From Chitinophagales bacterium (GTDB taxonomy: Bacteria > Bacteroidota > Bacteroidia > Chitinophagales > Chitinophagaceae), in contig JACJXR010000003.1 in the NCBI GenBank assembly GCA_020636505.1, positions 62,001 to 126,000 on the forward strand: a DNA stretch of 64,000 bases, written 5' to 3'. Position 1 is the stretch's first letter; every line of letters begins with the position of its first letter. A program made the position numbers and the translations under genes. Below are positions 56,001-63,872 of the stretch, in pieces. Below the pieces are notes generated by a model, which was not told the DNA's origin, did no database searches, and was given only the letters and a program-made list of their open reading frames with translations.

Positions 56001-56998
56001 ATCAAGGTACACAAGTAGTAACCTTAGCTAAGGGTAGCAATACAGAATTTGTAGGTTGTGGTAATCCTTTCCCAAGTCCTGTAAACATGCAGAACATAAC
56101 AAGAGGTAGCAATGTAGGTGCCAACTATTATGCCTGGGATGCGACAAGTGGTGCCAGTGGTGCATATGTTACCAATGCATGGACGTTGAGTTATAACCTG
56201 CCGGCATACAGTGCTTTCTTTACTACGGTATCAGCCAACAGCAATAACACACTCACATTCGAGGAGCAGGATAAAGTAGCTACAGGTGTAGGTTTGTTTA
56301 AAACCACAGGGCCAAACGATTGGGTGGAACTATACATCTACGATAGCACTACAAAATGGGACAGGCTGCTCATCAACCTGAACAGCAATGGTATGGAAGT
56401 GGAAGACCAATTAGACGGTAAAAAACTCTACAACCCGGGGTTAGATTTCTTCACACTCTCAAAAGATGATGTACGACTTGCAGTTGATGTGCGCCCTTAT
56501 GATGATGGTAAGAGTATCCCTCTTGGGTTAACAGCGTACAACCGATATAACAAGTATGTGATACGCACGGGTATGTTCAGCATTCCTGCGGGCACTAAAC
56601 TGGTGCTGCATGATAAATACCTGAACAAGAAAGAGGAATTGAAAGTGGGTAGCGAGTATTGGTTTGATGTAACCGGCGATACAGCTTCGCAAGGTAACAA
56701 TCGTTTTGAGATCAACATGGTGGGTAAACCAACAGGTGTCATTGAGACGATCAGAAAGCCACAGATGTTCTTAGCACCTAATCCGGCGAACAAAAACGTG
56801 AAAGTCTCTTTTGCTCAATTAGATGGCGAAGCACAGATACAGCTTATCAGCATTACAGGGCAGACAGTATTCAAACAAGTTGTACCTGAACAAACAGGTA
56901 GTGTAACGATACCACTGCACAATGTGCCTAATGGTATCTACATAGTAGAGCTACGGAGTAACAATGCAACGTTCACTGAAAAACTAATTAAGAAATAA
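53093..56998 (+). CDS. Giant repeat surface protein with T9SS tail (YVRATD repeats)
   Basis: 1301 aa. Signal peptide KLLWLLPILLLGVMTESTNA, cleavage near AQIW. Residues about 25-700 are about thirteen tandem repeats of 50-55 residues, each with NGxPAIxY, YVRATDxNGSSWG and a DxxxY/F segment; the pattern suggests beta-propeller or BNR-like modules. A later region (GSTWSAGTPDSTSTAIIKSS, GDVYVQRYMPGKRCFRFYGH) is common in Bacteroidota T9SS cargo. The C-terminus (LAPNPANKNVKVSFAQLDG, ITGQTVFKQV, VPNGIYIVELRSNNATFTEK) is a type A sorting domain. Function unknown; secretion and surface anchoring inferred. It precedes the PID-CTERM gene by 72 bp. Confidence 0.85.
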   Translation: MFRKKLLWLLPILLLGVMTESTNAQIWSDPINPAYYDTTVGGQAGDDVKLLVVNGKPAMIHVGDFNRLEYIRATDSNGTAWAKPKLIDSIRGGTPINIAIINGNPAIVYATDYNSYLMYVRANDADGSSWGTPIQVEPDDELGDKVVLKEVNGRPAIVYTANSDTLYYVRATDANGSSWGSVNNLGKIRFDDFDMEIANGHPAIAIRANDTTMSYARATDVDGSSWPAFSTIVSSGTNEGRNLDMEIVDGYPAIAYRRFSLGHLCYVRALDSNGSSWSSVVTVDSLNDADNFCSMAIIDGNPAIIFASYDNDSMQFVRATNSTGSSWGSTVSFDYVGEVGDLFEVNGQPAVACQDEDEYILHYVRAGNSTGSTWGSPLYWSGHSDDYTEDVALTVSTTPVMIISNAIDYRLEAWTGNTAGTAWSRAATIDTGDIRYDQLDATVNNGYPAVTYSTNSDHIMYCRATDSAGTSWGTPDTVIQVTHNIFNKTITVAGHPAIIYANGTSRNISYIRATDSAGSSWGSPIAISTTTGINDRNYFWPSFSIINNRPAVAWFREGTFNDLMYCIASDSTGSSWGTVQTVVSTFSSGWYPQLLTINGHPAIFYNYNAAFADSIRYIRATDSTGSSWGAAVTIDYSEFQPAFAAFVTDGKPVLFFDANDDQYFVAANDTIGSSWGTRDTLSYDFNLQPGSMKVATKDIRTYVIGKSSTTGNHHLYVYTEGNVWNGSTWSAGTPDSTSTAIIKSSTAPASFSVKDLYINDGFSLNTGTSATATIYGSLYNYGDGVSGQGTLTFTANGGAELIGDTVEHEGAVIVESGCTLTTNSKLRLTSDASNTGRIGESDGTINGDVYVQRYMPGKRCFRFYGHPFSSSIALSQLTDEIDITGSGGSTNGFTNTGSNNPSAFWFDVTAADTSTTGANPGWTAFTSATSADWDQYELLRLLVRGAKGEGLNGGAYTPSAATFEAVGAINQGTQVVTLAKGSNTEFVGCGNPFPSPVNMQNITRGSNVGANYYAWDATSGASGAYVTNAWTLSYNLPAYSAFFTTVSANSNNTLTFEEQDKVATGVGLFKTTGPNDWVELYIYDSTTKWDRLLINLNSNGMEVEDQLDGKKLYNPGLDFFTLSKDDVRLAVDVRPYDDGKSIPLGLTAYNRYNKYVIRTGMFSIPAGTKLVLHDKYLNKKEELKVGSEYWFDVTGDTASQGNNRFEINMVGKPTGVIETIRKPQMFLAPNPANKNVKVSFAQLDGEAQIQLISITGQTVFKQVVPEQTGSVTIPLHNVPNGIYIVELRSNNATFTEKLIKK

Positions 56999-57070
56999 AA
57001 TAATCAACTATGATCTCTTTTGACCCCTCTCCAAGAGAGAGGGTTTAAAAGAGGCTTCAAAAAAATAATT

Positions 57071-57277
57071 ATGGAAACCAGTAATAAATTCAAAGCAATA
57101 TTTCTTCTTACAATATTCATTTGTCTGACTTGTATAGCAGCCTTTGCTCAGGGACCCGGTTTTGAGGATGATGTAGTAGATACACCTATCGATGGGGGAG
57201 CGACACTTATGCTAGCAGCTGCAGCAGGTTATGGGTACAAGAAGTTAAAAGATGCTAGAAATAAAAAAAATGGGTAA
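57071..57277 (+). CDS. Small protein with PID-CTERM-like exosortase sorting tail
   Basis: 68 aa from the ATG at 57071. An in-frame TTG-type start at 57020 would add 17 residues before the signal peptide and is less likely. A signal peptide (AIFLLTIFICLTCIAAFA, cut before Q27) is followed by a very short mature region (GPGFEDDVVDT). The end has the three-part sorting signal: motif TPIDGG (residues 38-43), a hydrophobic stretch ATLMLAAAAGYGY, and a basic end KKLKDARNKK. This is the layout of exosortase/archaeosortase substrates, and a member of that enzyme family is encoded right behind it, overlapping its last codons. I call it the dedicated substrate. Confidence 0.75.
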   Translation: METSNKFKAIFLLTIFICLTCIAAFAQGPGFEDDVVDTPIDGGATLMLAAAAGYGYKKLKDARNKKNG

Positions 57278-57824
57278 AATAGTATGGTGTAACAAAACGG
57301 CAGTGCGATATGTACTGCTGTTTTTTATTTCATATGGTCTACTTTATATAACAAACTATATACTAACCGGGCTATTACAGCCTGGAGGTTACTACTCTGA
57401 ATGGTTAGCAAACAATTTGGACTATGTAACAGTATTCAGAACATTTTTATTACGAAGTACAAGTAGTGTTATTGAAATATTAGGCTATGAAACTTATCTG
57501 CAAGGAAATGTGCTATATACTAAAGGTGGGCATAGTATCAGGATGGTGTATTCGTGTATTGGCATAAATATATTGTGTATGTGGTGGGCGTTTGTAATTG
57601 CCTTGCCTATGAAACTCTTGAGAAAGCTGCTTCACTTTATATTTGGTACTGTGTGCTTAATTGGGTTGAATATTTCACGGCTCAGTATGTTAACTATGTC
57701 ACCTGATGATTATTCGTTAGGAGAGTTGGTGCTGGATCATCACACTATCTATAACTGTTTGGTGTATGGGGTGATATTGATAACTATGAAAAGAGTGATT
57801 GACATAGCATTTACGCCACGATGA
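57252..57824 (+). CDS. Exosortase/archaeosortase family protein
   Basis: 190 aa from the ATG at 57252; an ATG at 57270 is equally possible, and both overlap the substrate gene end. Five to six membrane helices. The family's catalytic residues are all present: Cys102 in VYSCIGIN, Arg143 in LNISRLSML, and His163/His164 in LDHHTIYNC. Exosortases are membrane transpeptidases that cut CTERM tails during export, and the neighbouring 68-aa protein carries such a tail. Most exosortases sit by polysaccharide genes; here the polysaccharide cluster is more than 35 kb away and the immediate neighbours are T9SS cargo. The last codons and stop coincide with the start of an intergenic repeat. Confidence 0.88.
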   Translation: MLEIKKMGKIVWCNKTAVRYVLLFFISYGLLYITNYILTGLLQPGGYYSEWLANNLDYVTVFRTFLLRSTSSVIEILGYETYLQGNVLYTKGGHSIRMVYSCIGINILCMWWAFVIALPMKLLRKLLHFIFGTVCLIGLNISRLSMLTMSPDDYSLGELVLDHHTIYNCLVYGVILITMKRVIDIAFTPR

Positions 57825-57960
57825 GAATCGAACTTTTGGGTATTCAAAATCAATGCTTTAGAAAAACGATAAATCTTGTATGAATGCAGAAGCCGCTCAT
57901 AGAGCGGCTTCTGCCGTGTTCGTAGCCCTAACGAGAGTGAGTTCGAACTTTTTGGAAGGG
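57817..57960. repeat. Intergenic repeat block, copy 4 (partial)
   Basis: Starts inside the exosortase stop region (CACGATGAGAATCGAAC), then repeats the CTTTAGAAAAACGAT, hairpin and TAGCCCTAACGAGAGTGAG parts of copies 2 and 3. It lacks the palindrome and the later ~120 bp. The rest of the 315-bp gap to the next gene (57961-58139) shows nothing I can name. Confidence 0.72.
57886..57914. terminator. Hairpin after the exosortase gene
   Basis: GCAGAAGCCGCTC, loop ATA, exact complement: a 13-bp stem 61 bp after the exosortase stop. It is not followed by a strong T tract; it may stop either transcript at this convergent junction. Confidence 0.6.
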
Positions 57961-58139
57961 CTGAAGTCTGTAAGTAGTTTGTTTACAGTCTTATAAGGAT
58001 ATAATGAAAGTGATATGCTTCAGCGAGCGTATGATTTTACACATTAAAAAGATATTCTAAAAAGGGTTAAGAAACAATCTCGATACTATTGTTATGTTAC
58101 TAATATTGGGTTACTATAGATATTGTTTTTAACCTACCC

Positions 58140-59333
58140 TTAAAAACTCCACTTAAACCTGATGAAGATAAACTTCCCATATCCGCCGTATAATGAGTTT
58201 GATGGTCCGAAAAACAGTTGCCCACCCATAAGTAATTCCACACCATCTGAAACAGAATAATTGAAGAATGGCCCTAAAAAATAGGACCCATCAGAAGGGT
58301 TTACAATACCCGAAAAGTTTCCTCTTAACAATGGAGTGAATTGATATGCTGCTTCTCCAAAAATGGAATGGCGTGAAAGAGATAGCATTTTGGCAGATAC
58401 TACCTGGCTGAAAAGTATGTTCCCTTGTGCGGAATTGATATTACCAGCCCCTAAACTGCTATACAAGTATGCCGTATGTAAAAAGAGGCTATTCCGGAAA
58501 GTATAGTTGAGTCCTGCTGATGCTGAAATAACCGTACTTTTTATACCTACATTTTTTTGTGGGAAGAAGCCTGTAACCTCTCCCGTAAATCCGGCCTGTT
58601 TAATAACACCAGACCAACCAATACCTGCCACATAGTCTCCGTTAACCCAGCCAGCCAAGAACTGATAATCGTAGCTCCCTTTTGCAAATCGGTACAAGCC
58701 TGCCCATATTGTTGAGTCTATATTGTTGCTTGGTTTATACGCCAGTTCTGCAGTAGAAGTTGCAGTAGGATAATATTTTATTCTAATAGCATCTACACCG
58801 GGGCGCTCTTCATAGTCAAAATTGAAGTAGGAATATGCATTGAATATGTCATTTGGATTCCATACGAAATTCTGCCCCCAGTTAATGCGTTGACGCCCGG
58901 TAGTTATTTCCCATTTATCTTTAGTATATTTTATTGAAGCCCTGTCCAGCGTTGTATGAATGATATATGACGGTCCTCGAGCGACTATCTTCTGCAGATC
59001 AAAGAAACTGTTACTGCTTTTAAATAATGCCGGGGCTTGTGTTAGGAACTGCACTGATTCTCCATAATATATCCTGTTCCTTAATCCAATATGAAAGTTC
59101 CAATGCTCGTTAGGTAAATACTTGAAATCTTCCCTGTTATGTATTAGGTTAATAAAAAGCCAATTCGTATCTACATCTGCAAATTGTGCTGATTGCATAT
59201 TTTTAAAATAACCACTGAGCTCCCATTTTTTTGTTTTGTGCGTTTCTGTAGTGTCTTGTGCATAGACACCAAATGTGCATAATATCTGGAGCAGCAGCAA
59301 TAAACGATATTTGTTTAGAGCATAAATGGTCAT
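58140..59333 (-). CDS. Outer-membrane beta-barrel protein of the ABC export operon
   Basis: 397 aa, signal peptide ending near GVYAQ. The body is rich in alternating amphipathic strands with aromatic girdles (WNFHIGLRNRIYY, WEITTGRQRINWGQNF, FNYSVSDGVELLMGGQLF) and ends in Phe (FIFIRFKWSF), typical of outer-membrane barrels. It is the last gene of the operon (its start touches the ATPase stop), so it is likely the outer-membrane partner or cargo of the LolCDE-like transporter. Exact family not recognised. Confidence 0.72.
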   Translation of the reverse strand: MTIYALNKYRLLLLLQILCTFGVYAQDTTETHKTKKWELSGYFKNMQSAQFADVDTNWLFINLIHNREDFKYLPNEHWNFHIGLRNRIYYGESVQFLTQAPALFKSSNSFFDLQKIVARGPSYIIHTTLDRASIKYTKDKWEITTGRQRINWGQNFVWNPNDIFNAYSYFNFDYEERPGVDAIRIKYYPTATSTAELAYKPSNNIDSTIWAGLYRFAKGSYDYQFLAGWVNGDYVAGIGWSGVIKQAGFTGEVTGFFPQKNVGIKSTVISASAGLNYTFRNSLFLHTAYLYSSLGAGNINSAQGNILFSQVVSAKMLSLSRHSIFGEAAYQFTPLLRGNFSGIVNPSDGSYFLGPFFNYSVSDGVELLMGGQLFFGPSNSLYGGYGKFIFIRFKWSF

Positions 59334-60025
59334 TATCCTCGCATTTTTCTTGAATCGTCAATAACCTTTCCGTCCTCAAGTGTAATGATTCTGTGCGCTC
59401 GGTCCATTACCCGTTGATCGTGTGTAGAGAAAATAAAAGTCATCTCTTCATCTTTATTCATTTTAGCCATTAAATCGAGCAGTGTTTCAGTAGATTTTGA
59501 ATCCAGGTTTGCGGTAGGCTCATCGGCTAAAACAAATTTAGGTTTTGATGCAAGTGCCCTTGCCACAGCTACACGTTGTTGTTGACCACCTGAAAGATAC
59601 TTCGGCCGTACATCGATTTTATCTTTCATTCCTAATATTTCCAGTAAGTACTTTACACGGTCTTCAGCTTCTTTTTTATGCTTATGTTGTAGCTCCATGA
59701 TAAACTTAATGTTCTCCTTTACCGTTAACACGGGTATAAGGTTGTAAGCTTGGAACACAAATCCGATATTATGTAAACGAAAATCGACAAGCTGTGCCGG
59801 AGATAGGGTAGAGATATCCTCTCCCTCTATGATGATCTTTCCTTTAGTTGCAGCATCGAGTCCTCCTATCATATTCAGCATAGTGGTTTTTCCGCAACCT
59901 GAAGGGCCGACGATGGCGATGAACTCACCTTTCTCAACAGAGAAGCTAACACCATTCACGGCATGAACGGGCACTGCATTTTCAGTGTATGTTTTATAAA
60001 CGTCTTTAACATCTATTATTGCCAT
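59333..60025 (-). CDS. ABC transporter ATP-binding protein, LolD/MacB type
   Basis: 230 aa, the usual LolD length. Walker A GPSGCGKTT, signature LSGGQQQRVAVARAL, Walker B KFVLADEPT and the H-loop FSTHDQ are all intact. The N-terminus (MAIIDVKDVYKTYTENAVPV) and GFVFQAYNLIPVLT match the LolD/MacB/FtsE branch. It would energise the two FtsX-like permeases encoded upstream. It overlaps the barrel gene by one base and lies 16 bp after the permease. Confidence 0.94.
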   Translation of the reverse strand: MAIIDVKDVYKTYTENAVPVHAVNGVSFSVEKGEFIAIVGPSGCGKTTMLNMIGGLDAATKGKIIIEGEDISTLSPAQLVDFRLHNIGFVFQAYNLIPVLTVKENIKFIMELQHKHKKEAEDRVKYLLEILGMKDKIDVRPKYLSGGQQQRVAVARALASKPKFVLADEPTANLDSKSTETLLDLMAKMNKDEEMTFIFSTHDQRVMDRAHRIITLEDGKVIDDSRKMRG

Positions 60026-60041
60026 AGTATTGTATTTATAA

Positions 60042-61262
60042 TTACTCTCCTCTTACCGCTTCCGCAGGTTTTAGTTTTATAGCCCTGCGTGCCGGAAAAA
60101 CAGAAGAACACATTGCTATTATTATTACCATTAATGCAAATTTGGGATAGAATCCGGCATCCAGCTTGGGATATATATGCGAACTAAAGCCTAAGGCATT
60201 TATGCCTTCTGAAATGACAGACAGGTCAATACCACTTGTGCCGAAATAGGATATAGAGATCATGCTTAAAACCATTCCTGTAATGACGCCGGTAAATGAT
60301 AGAAAGAGAGTTTCCCAAACGATCATGCTAAATACTTTTCTCTGGTTCATGCCGATACTTAACAACATGCCGATCTCTCTTGTCCTGTCCAATACAGCCA
60401 TTAGCATCGTATTAATAATACCGAAGGCTAATGCAAGCAGTATGATGAATACGAAAATGAACGACATTTGGTTTAGTGTACCCGACATAAGCATGGTCAT
60501 GGGTGATAGTTCTTCCCATGTTTGGACTTGCAAATTCGGAAGTTGTTTTTGAATAGTTGTTTTCGCAGTTTCTGTTAGCTCTTTATTAGCTAACAGTATA
60601 TTTATAACAGATGTATGCCCGGCAGGAAAATGTATGGCTTTTGCAAGGTCCTGCTTACGTACAAAAACCATATTCTCATTAAACTCACTGTTATGTAGTT
60701 TGTATATGCCTGTTACTTTAAAAGCAAAGTATGATATCTCTCCCTCGTAAGTTTGCAGAGTGAATACCAATCTTGAATGCAACTTTGCATGTAATTTATC
60801 AGCCAGCTGTTCACCTATAATTATCGGGTTATATACATCTTCTTTAAAAAATGATCCATCAACTAGGTAATCCTTTAGCTGGCTGACAGTCGCATACGCG
60901 TCCGGGTCCACACCATTGATCATCACTCCGGTAGATGCGCTTGCTGTAGATGCTATCCCCGTTAACTGTATAGACGAAGAAATGCCTTTTACACCTTGTA
61001 TTGTTTTTAATGCATCTTCTGTATTTCGTTCGTCAACAATATTCTCTTGAAGGTCGTGGTTGCGCAAAAAGCCGGGTTTATTAACCTGGATGTGCCCTGT
61101 TTCTGTACGTATGGCCGAATATATCTGCTGGTCTCCCATCCCCTGCATGAATGCGTAAGAAAATATGCCTCCCCACAATCCCAATGTTATTGCTATAATA
61201 ACAACAAAGCTTCTGAGCTTGTTCCTCCAGACATTCCTCCATGCTATTTGAATAACTTTCAT
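60042..61262 (-). CDS. FtsX/LolE-type ABC transporter permease
   Basis: 406 aa. An N-terminal membrane helix after the positively charged IAWRNVWRNKLRSFVV, a periplasmic domain, and three C-terminal helices (FIFVFIILLALAFGIINTML, ETLFLSFTGVITGMVLSM, FALMVIIIAMCSSVFPARRA) form the MacB/LolC layout. The KPAEAVRGE ending is typical. It would carry lipoproteins or another envelope substrate together with the second permease. One base separates it from the next permease gene. Confidence 0.9.
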   Translation of the reverse strand: MKVIQIAWRNVWRNKLRSFVVIIAITLGLWGGIFSYAFMQGMGDQQIYSAIRTETGHIQVNKPGFLRNHDLQENIVDERNTEDALKTIQGVKGISSSIQLTGIASTASASTGVMINGVDPDAYATVSQLKDYLVDGSFFKEDVYNPIIIGEQLADKLHAKLHSRLVFTLQTYEGEISYFAFKVTGIYKLHNSEFNENMVFVRKQDLAKAIHFPAGHTSVINILLANKELTETAKTTIQKQLPNLQVQTWEELSPMTMLMSGTLNQMSFIFVFIILLALAFGIINTMLMAVLDRTREIGMLLSIGMNQRKVFSMIVWETLFLSFTGVITGMVLSMISISYFGTSGIDLSVISEGINALGFSSHIYPKLDAGFYPKFALMVIIIAMCSSVFPARRAIKLKPAEAVRGE

Positions 61263-61263
61263 G

Positions 61264-62487
61264 TTACTGTTTTAAAGAGTCCAGAATTTTAAATCGACCT
61301 ATATATATCATTGGATATAATGACGCAACGAATGATATCAACAGCACTATTATTCCCTGGTATAGAAATATATTCGGGTCAAGCGATGCAGGCATTATGG
61401 GTTCTATCCCGAATTGCTCAAATGTTTGAGCAGCTGCACCTGTAATTCGTACAGGATTTACATTGAAATAAATAAGTACCGGCAACGCAAGTATAATCCC
61501 TGACAGTACACCCAGCAAACCAATAAATATGGTCTCAAATACTAACAGTAAGACGAGCTGGAATCGCTTCATTCCAATCGCCACCATTACTGCAAACTCT
61601 TTGCGCCGCTCCATGGTCATCATCAGTATTGTACCGAAGACACCAAAAGCAATAACCACATACAAAATGAACAACATGATAATCCCTCCTGCATTATCTC
61701 CGGCTATCTCTTGTGTCAGGGTCTTGTTCATTGTCTGCCACTTCATCACCTCCCAATCTTCATTATTTAATGCCAGTTGCAGATTATGCCGGGTCTGATT
61801 TAGTTTATTGGGATGATTGAGCATTATGCTCATTGAAGTATATCTTCCATACGCAGCAAATAGTTCCTGTGCAGTATTTAGAGTTAGATAGGCAAGTAGA
61901 TTATTCATCCTGTCATCAGGGAAATGGAATATACCTGATATTGGAAATTTACCGGCTGCAGTCATCCCCTGGTAGCCCTGCCCAAGCAATATTATTGTAT
62001 CTCCCACACTCAGTTCCAGATAATCAGCTATACCGTCTCCTATCAATATCCCGTTATCATCTGCAGTAAAGTATTCACCAATTGTAATTTTACCCGAAAT
62101 GTTATTTAGTTCGTTTTCCTTATTGGGGTCTATACCGACTATTTGTACGCCTTTTGTGTGATCGCCTGATGAGGCCAGTACAAAGTTTTCGAGCCGGGGA
62201 ACTGCCAGGGATATATTATGGTTATTGACTAACAGACTGTCTAAAATGTCATCACTTTCAAAAGAATTGTTGATTGATGGTTTATCCCAATATCCTTTTG
62301 CGTGTACTTGTATATATCCTGTAGAAAAGCGAACGGCATTGCCGATCATATTGGCATACGTTCCTTTCTGCATCGAACGCATACTGATAGCCAGCAACAC
62401 TGCAAGAAATATTGATGCCAGCGTTATTAATGTACGCTTTTTATTCCGCCATATATTTCTCCACGCTAGTTTTAGATACTGTTTCAT
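61264..62487 (-). CDS. FtsX/LolC-type ABC transporter permease
   Basis: 407 aa, paralogous to the previous permease in layout: N-terminal LKLAWRNIWRNKKRTLITLASI, a large periplasmic domain, and C-terminal helices (MLFILYVVIAFGVFGTILMM, VFETIFIGLLGVLSGIILAL, GIIVLLISFVASLYP). Two different permeases plus one ATPase is the usual LolCDE composition. It lies 1 bp after the LolA-like gene end. The cargo is not evident from sequence; the LolA-like neighbour suggests lipoprotein or lipid traffic. Confidence 0.9.
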   Translation of the reverse strand: MKQYLKLAWRNIWRNKKRTLITLASIFLAVLLAISMRSMQKGTYANMIGNAVRFSTGYIQVHAKGYWDKPSINNSFESDDILDSLLVNNHNISLAVPRLENFVLASSGDHTKGVQIVGIDPNKENELNNISGKITIGEYFTADDNGILIGDGIADYLELSVGDTIILLGQGYQGMTAAGKFPISGIFHFPDDRMNNLLAYLTLNTAQELFAAYGRYTSMSIMLNHPNKLNQTRHNLQLALNNEDWEVMKWQTMNKTLTQEIAGDNAGGIIMLFILYVVIAFGVFGTILMMTMERRKEFAVMVAIGMKRFQLVLLLVFETIFIGLLGVLSGIILALPVLIYFNVNPVRITGAAAQTFEQFGIEPIMPASLDPNIFLYQGIIVLLISFVASLYPMIYIGRFKILDSLKQ

Positions 62488-62488
62488 A

Positions 62489-63250
62489 TCAGCGTAATGA
62501 TTTCATGTTTTGCTGAGAGAAAAAGTCTTTTTTGATAGATACGTTGAATTCTATTTGTTCAAACTCCAACACGGTTTTTTTCCCTTTTTCTTTTACGGGA
62601 ACAATAGTCAATTTGGAAGGTAAGTCTCTGTCCGTAAAGTGCTTAATGTTTGTTTGTGTTTCTAGATTGACGAGAGTGCCACTCTCGTCGTAGTATTCTC
62701 CTTTTAATATGAAATGTTCTTTTTTAGCGATGTACAATATTATCCTCCCCCATATTACCGCTGCATCTTTTTTAGGCGTAAGGGTTATTTTATACGTTTT
62801 ATAACCCTCTATTGTTTCTCCTTCTGCCAGTGTATGTTCATAATCATTCACCAACGAATTCCTTTTTACAAGATCATTATTCGTAAAATCAGAACCCATC
62901 CAGCTTTGCCCCATCATGGAAGGAGGTATCCTTACTATACGGCTGATCGTTGGTATCCAGTTCCACATTTCATTTTCCCGCTTCAGAAATGTTTGTCCTT
63001 TATCTTTTGCAGGGCTGGTAATGAGTATCATGTTATAATCATTACCCAGCGACCACGACCTCATGCTAATCGATCTTGTCCATTTAGGCCTTACGACAGA
63101 CATAGTTGCAGTACTTTTACTGGTTATACCATTCATCAGGTTGATAGCATCCAATACTATTTGTTTAGGGTTGTTGTCTTGAGCGTAAATAGTAACAGAG
63201 TAAAGAAATGTTATTACCAAGAGTTTAAAATTCCTTGTATGTGTTTTCAT
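62489..63250 (-). CDS. LolA-like outer-membrane lipoprotein-sorting protein
   Basis: 253 aa, signal peptide KLLVITFLYSVTIYAQ. The body fits the LolA-like fold: SKSTATMSVVRPKWTRSISMRSW, KGQTFLKRENEMWNWIP and the PPSMMGQSWMGSDFTNNDLV segment that is highly characteristic of this family (often named outer membrane lipoprotein-sorting protein). It acts in the periplasm, probably carrying a hydrophobic substrate from the ABC complex. Located 18 bp after tetR and 1 bp before the first permease, it is part of the operon. Confidence 0.9.
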   Translation of the reverse strand: MKTHTRNFKLLVITFLYSVTIYAQDNNPKQIVLDAINLMNGITSKSTATMSVVRPKWTRSISMRSWSLGNDYNMILITSPAKDKGQTFLKRENEMWNWIPTISRIVRIPPSMMGQSWMGSDFTNNDLVKRNSLVNDYEHTLAEGETIEGYKTYKITLTPKKDAAVIWGRIILYIAKKEHFILKGEYYDESGTLVNLETQTNIKHFTDRDLPSKLTIVPVKEKGKKTVLEFEQIEFNVSIKKDFFSQQNMKSLR

Positions 63251-63268
63251 CTGTTCTTTTTTAATGGT

Positions 63269-63847
63269 TTATCCAAACTTTTTTATCATTAACTGAATAA
63301 TATCATCTAACGGGTACATGCCTGGCGCCATTACCATACCAAACATAATTCCATCCAGCATTGAGCCTAGTAACAGGGCTTCGGCCATTGGGTTATCAAC
63401 TTTTTTCTTTTGGAAATAAGCAACGAATATTGAGAGGTATTCTTCAATAAAACCTTGCGTCATTTTCACGAATTTTTCTGATACATCTTGTTGCAGAATT
63501 ACGCTTATGTACAAACGCCAGAAGTCATTTTCCTTTGTATAGAAGCCTACAATTTCTTTCAAAACAGTTCCAAAATCTTCTTTAGTAGAGATACCTTTTT
63601 CAGGAATAAATGCTTTGTACTTATCAACTTGAGAAAGCCCATACGATAATAGGTTTTCCAATAGCGCTTCTTTACTTTCAAAATAGGTATATAACAGACC
63701 TTTTGACACTCCCGCTTCAAGAGCGATCATATTAACTGTAGCACCACGGTATCCACTTTCAGAAAACACTTTTAATGCTGCAGTTAAAATGGTTACCCTG
63801 CGCTTTTTTTTTAGTTCTTCTAGTTGCTCTTTAGTTCTTGGAGACAT
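63269..63847 (-). CDS. TetR family regulator of the ABC export operon
   Basis: About 192 aa from the ATG at 63845-63847 (MSPRTKEQLEELKKKR). The frame also opens at a TTG at 63874, but that would make the operator and promoter coding, so I reject it. The N-terminal TetR HTH is clear: ILTAALKVFSESGYRGATVNMIA, EAGVSKGLLYTYFESKEAL. The C-terminal ligand-binding domain is helical and hydrophobic. It is first in the operon, so it probably represses it and itself from the inverted repeat just upstream. Confidence 0.92.
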   Translation of the reverse strand: MSPRTKEQLEELKKKRRVTILTAALKVFSESGYRGATVNMIALEAGVSKGLLYTYFESKEALLENLLSYGLSQVDKYKAFIPEKGISTKEDFGTVLKEIVGFYTKENDFWRLYISVILQQDVSEKFVKMTQGFIEEYLSIFVAYFQKKKVDNPMAEALLLGSMLDGIMFGMVMAPGMYPLDDIIQLMIKKFG

Positions 63848-63856
63848 ACTTTTTTC

Positions 63857-63872
63857 GACTGAACGGTTAGTC
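63857..63872. promoter_or_regulatory. Inverted-repeat operator for the TetR regulator
   Basis: GACTGAACGGTTAGTC is an imperfect 16-bp palindrome with outer arms GACT/AGTC, like typical TetR operators. It lies 9 bp before the tetR ATG and touches the -7 element, so binding would block the promoter. Confidence 0.65.

Noticed and set aside
57020..57070. Longer start for the PID-CTERM protein
   Set aside because: The added residues (MTPLQERGFKRGFKKII) come before a complete signal peptide starting at the ATG at 57071.
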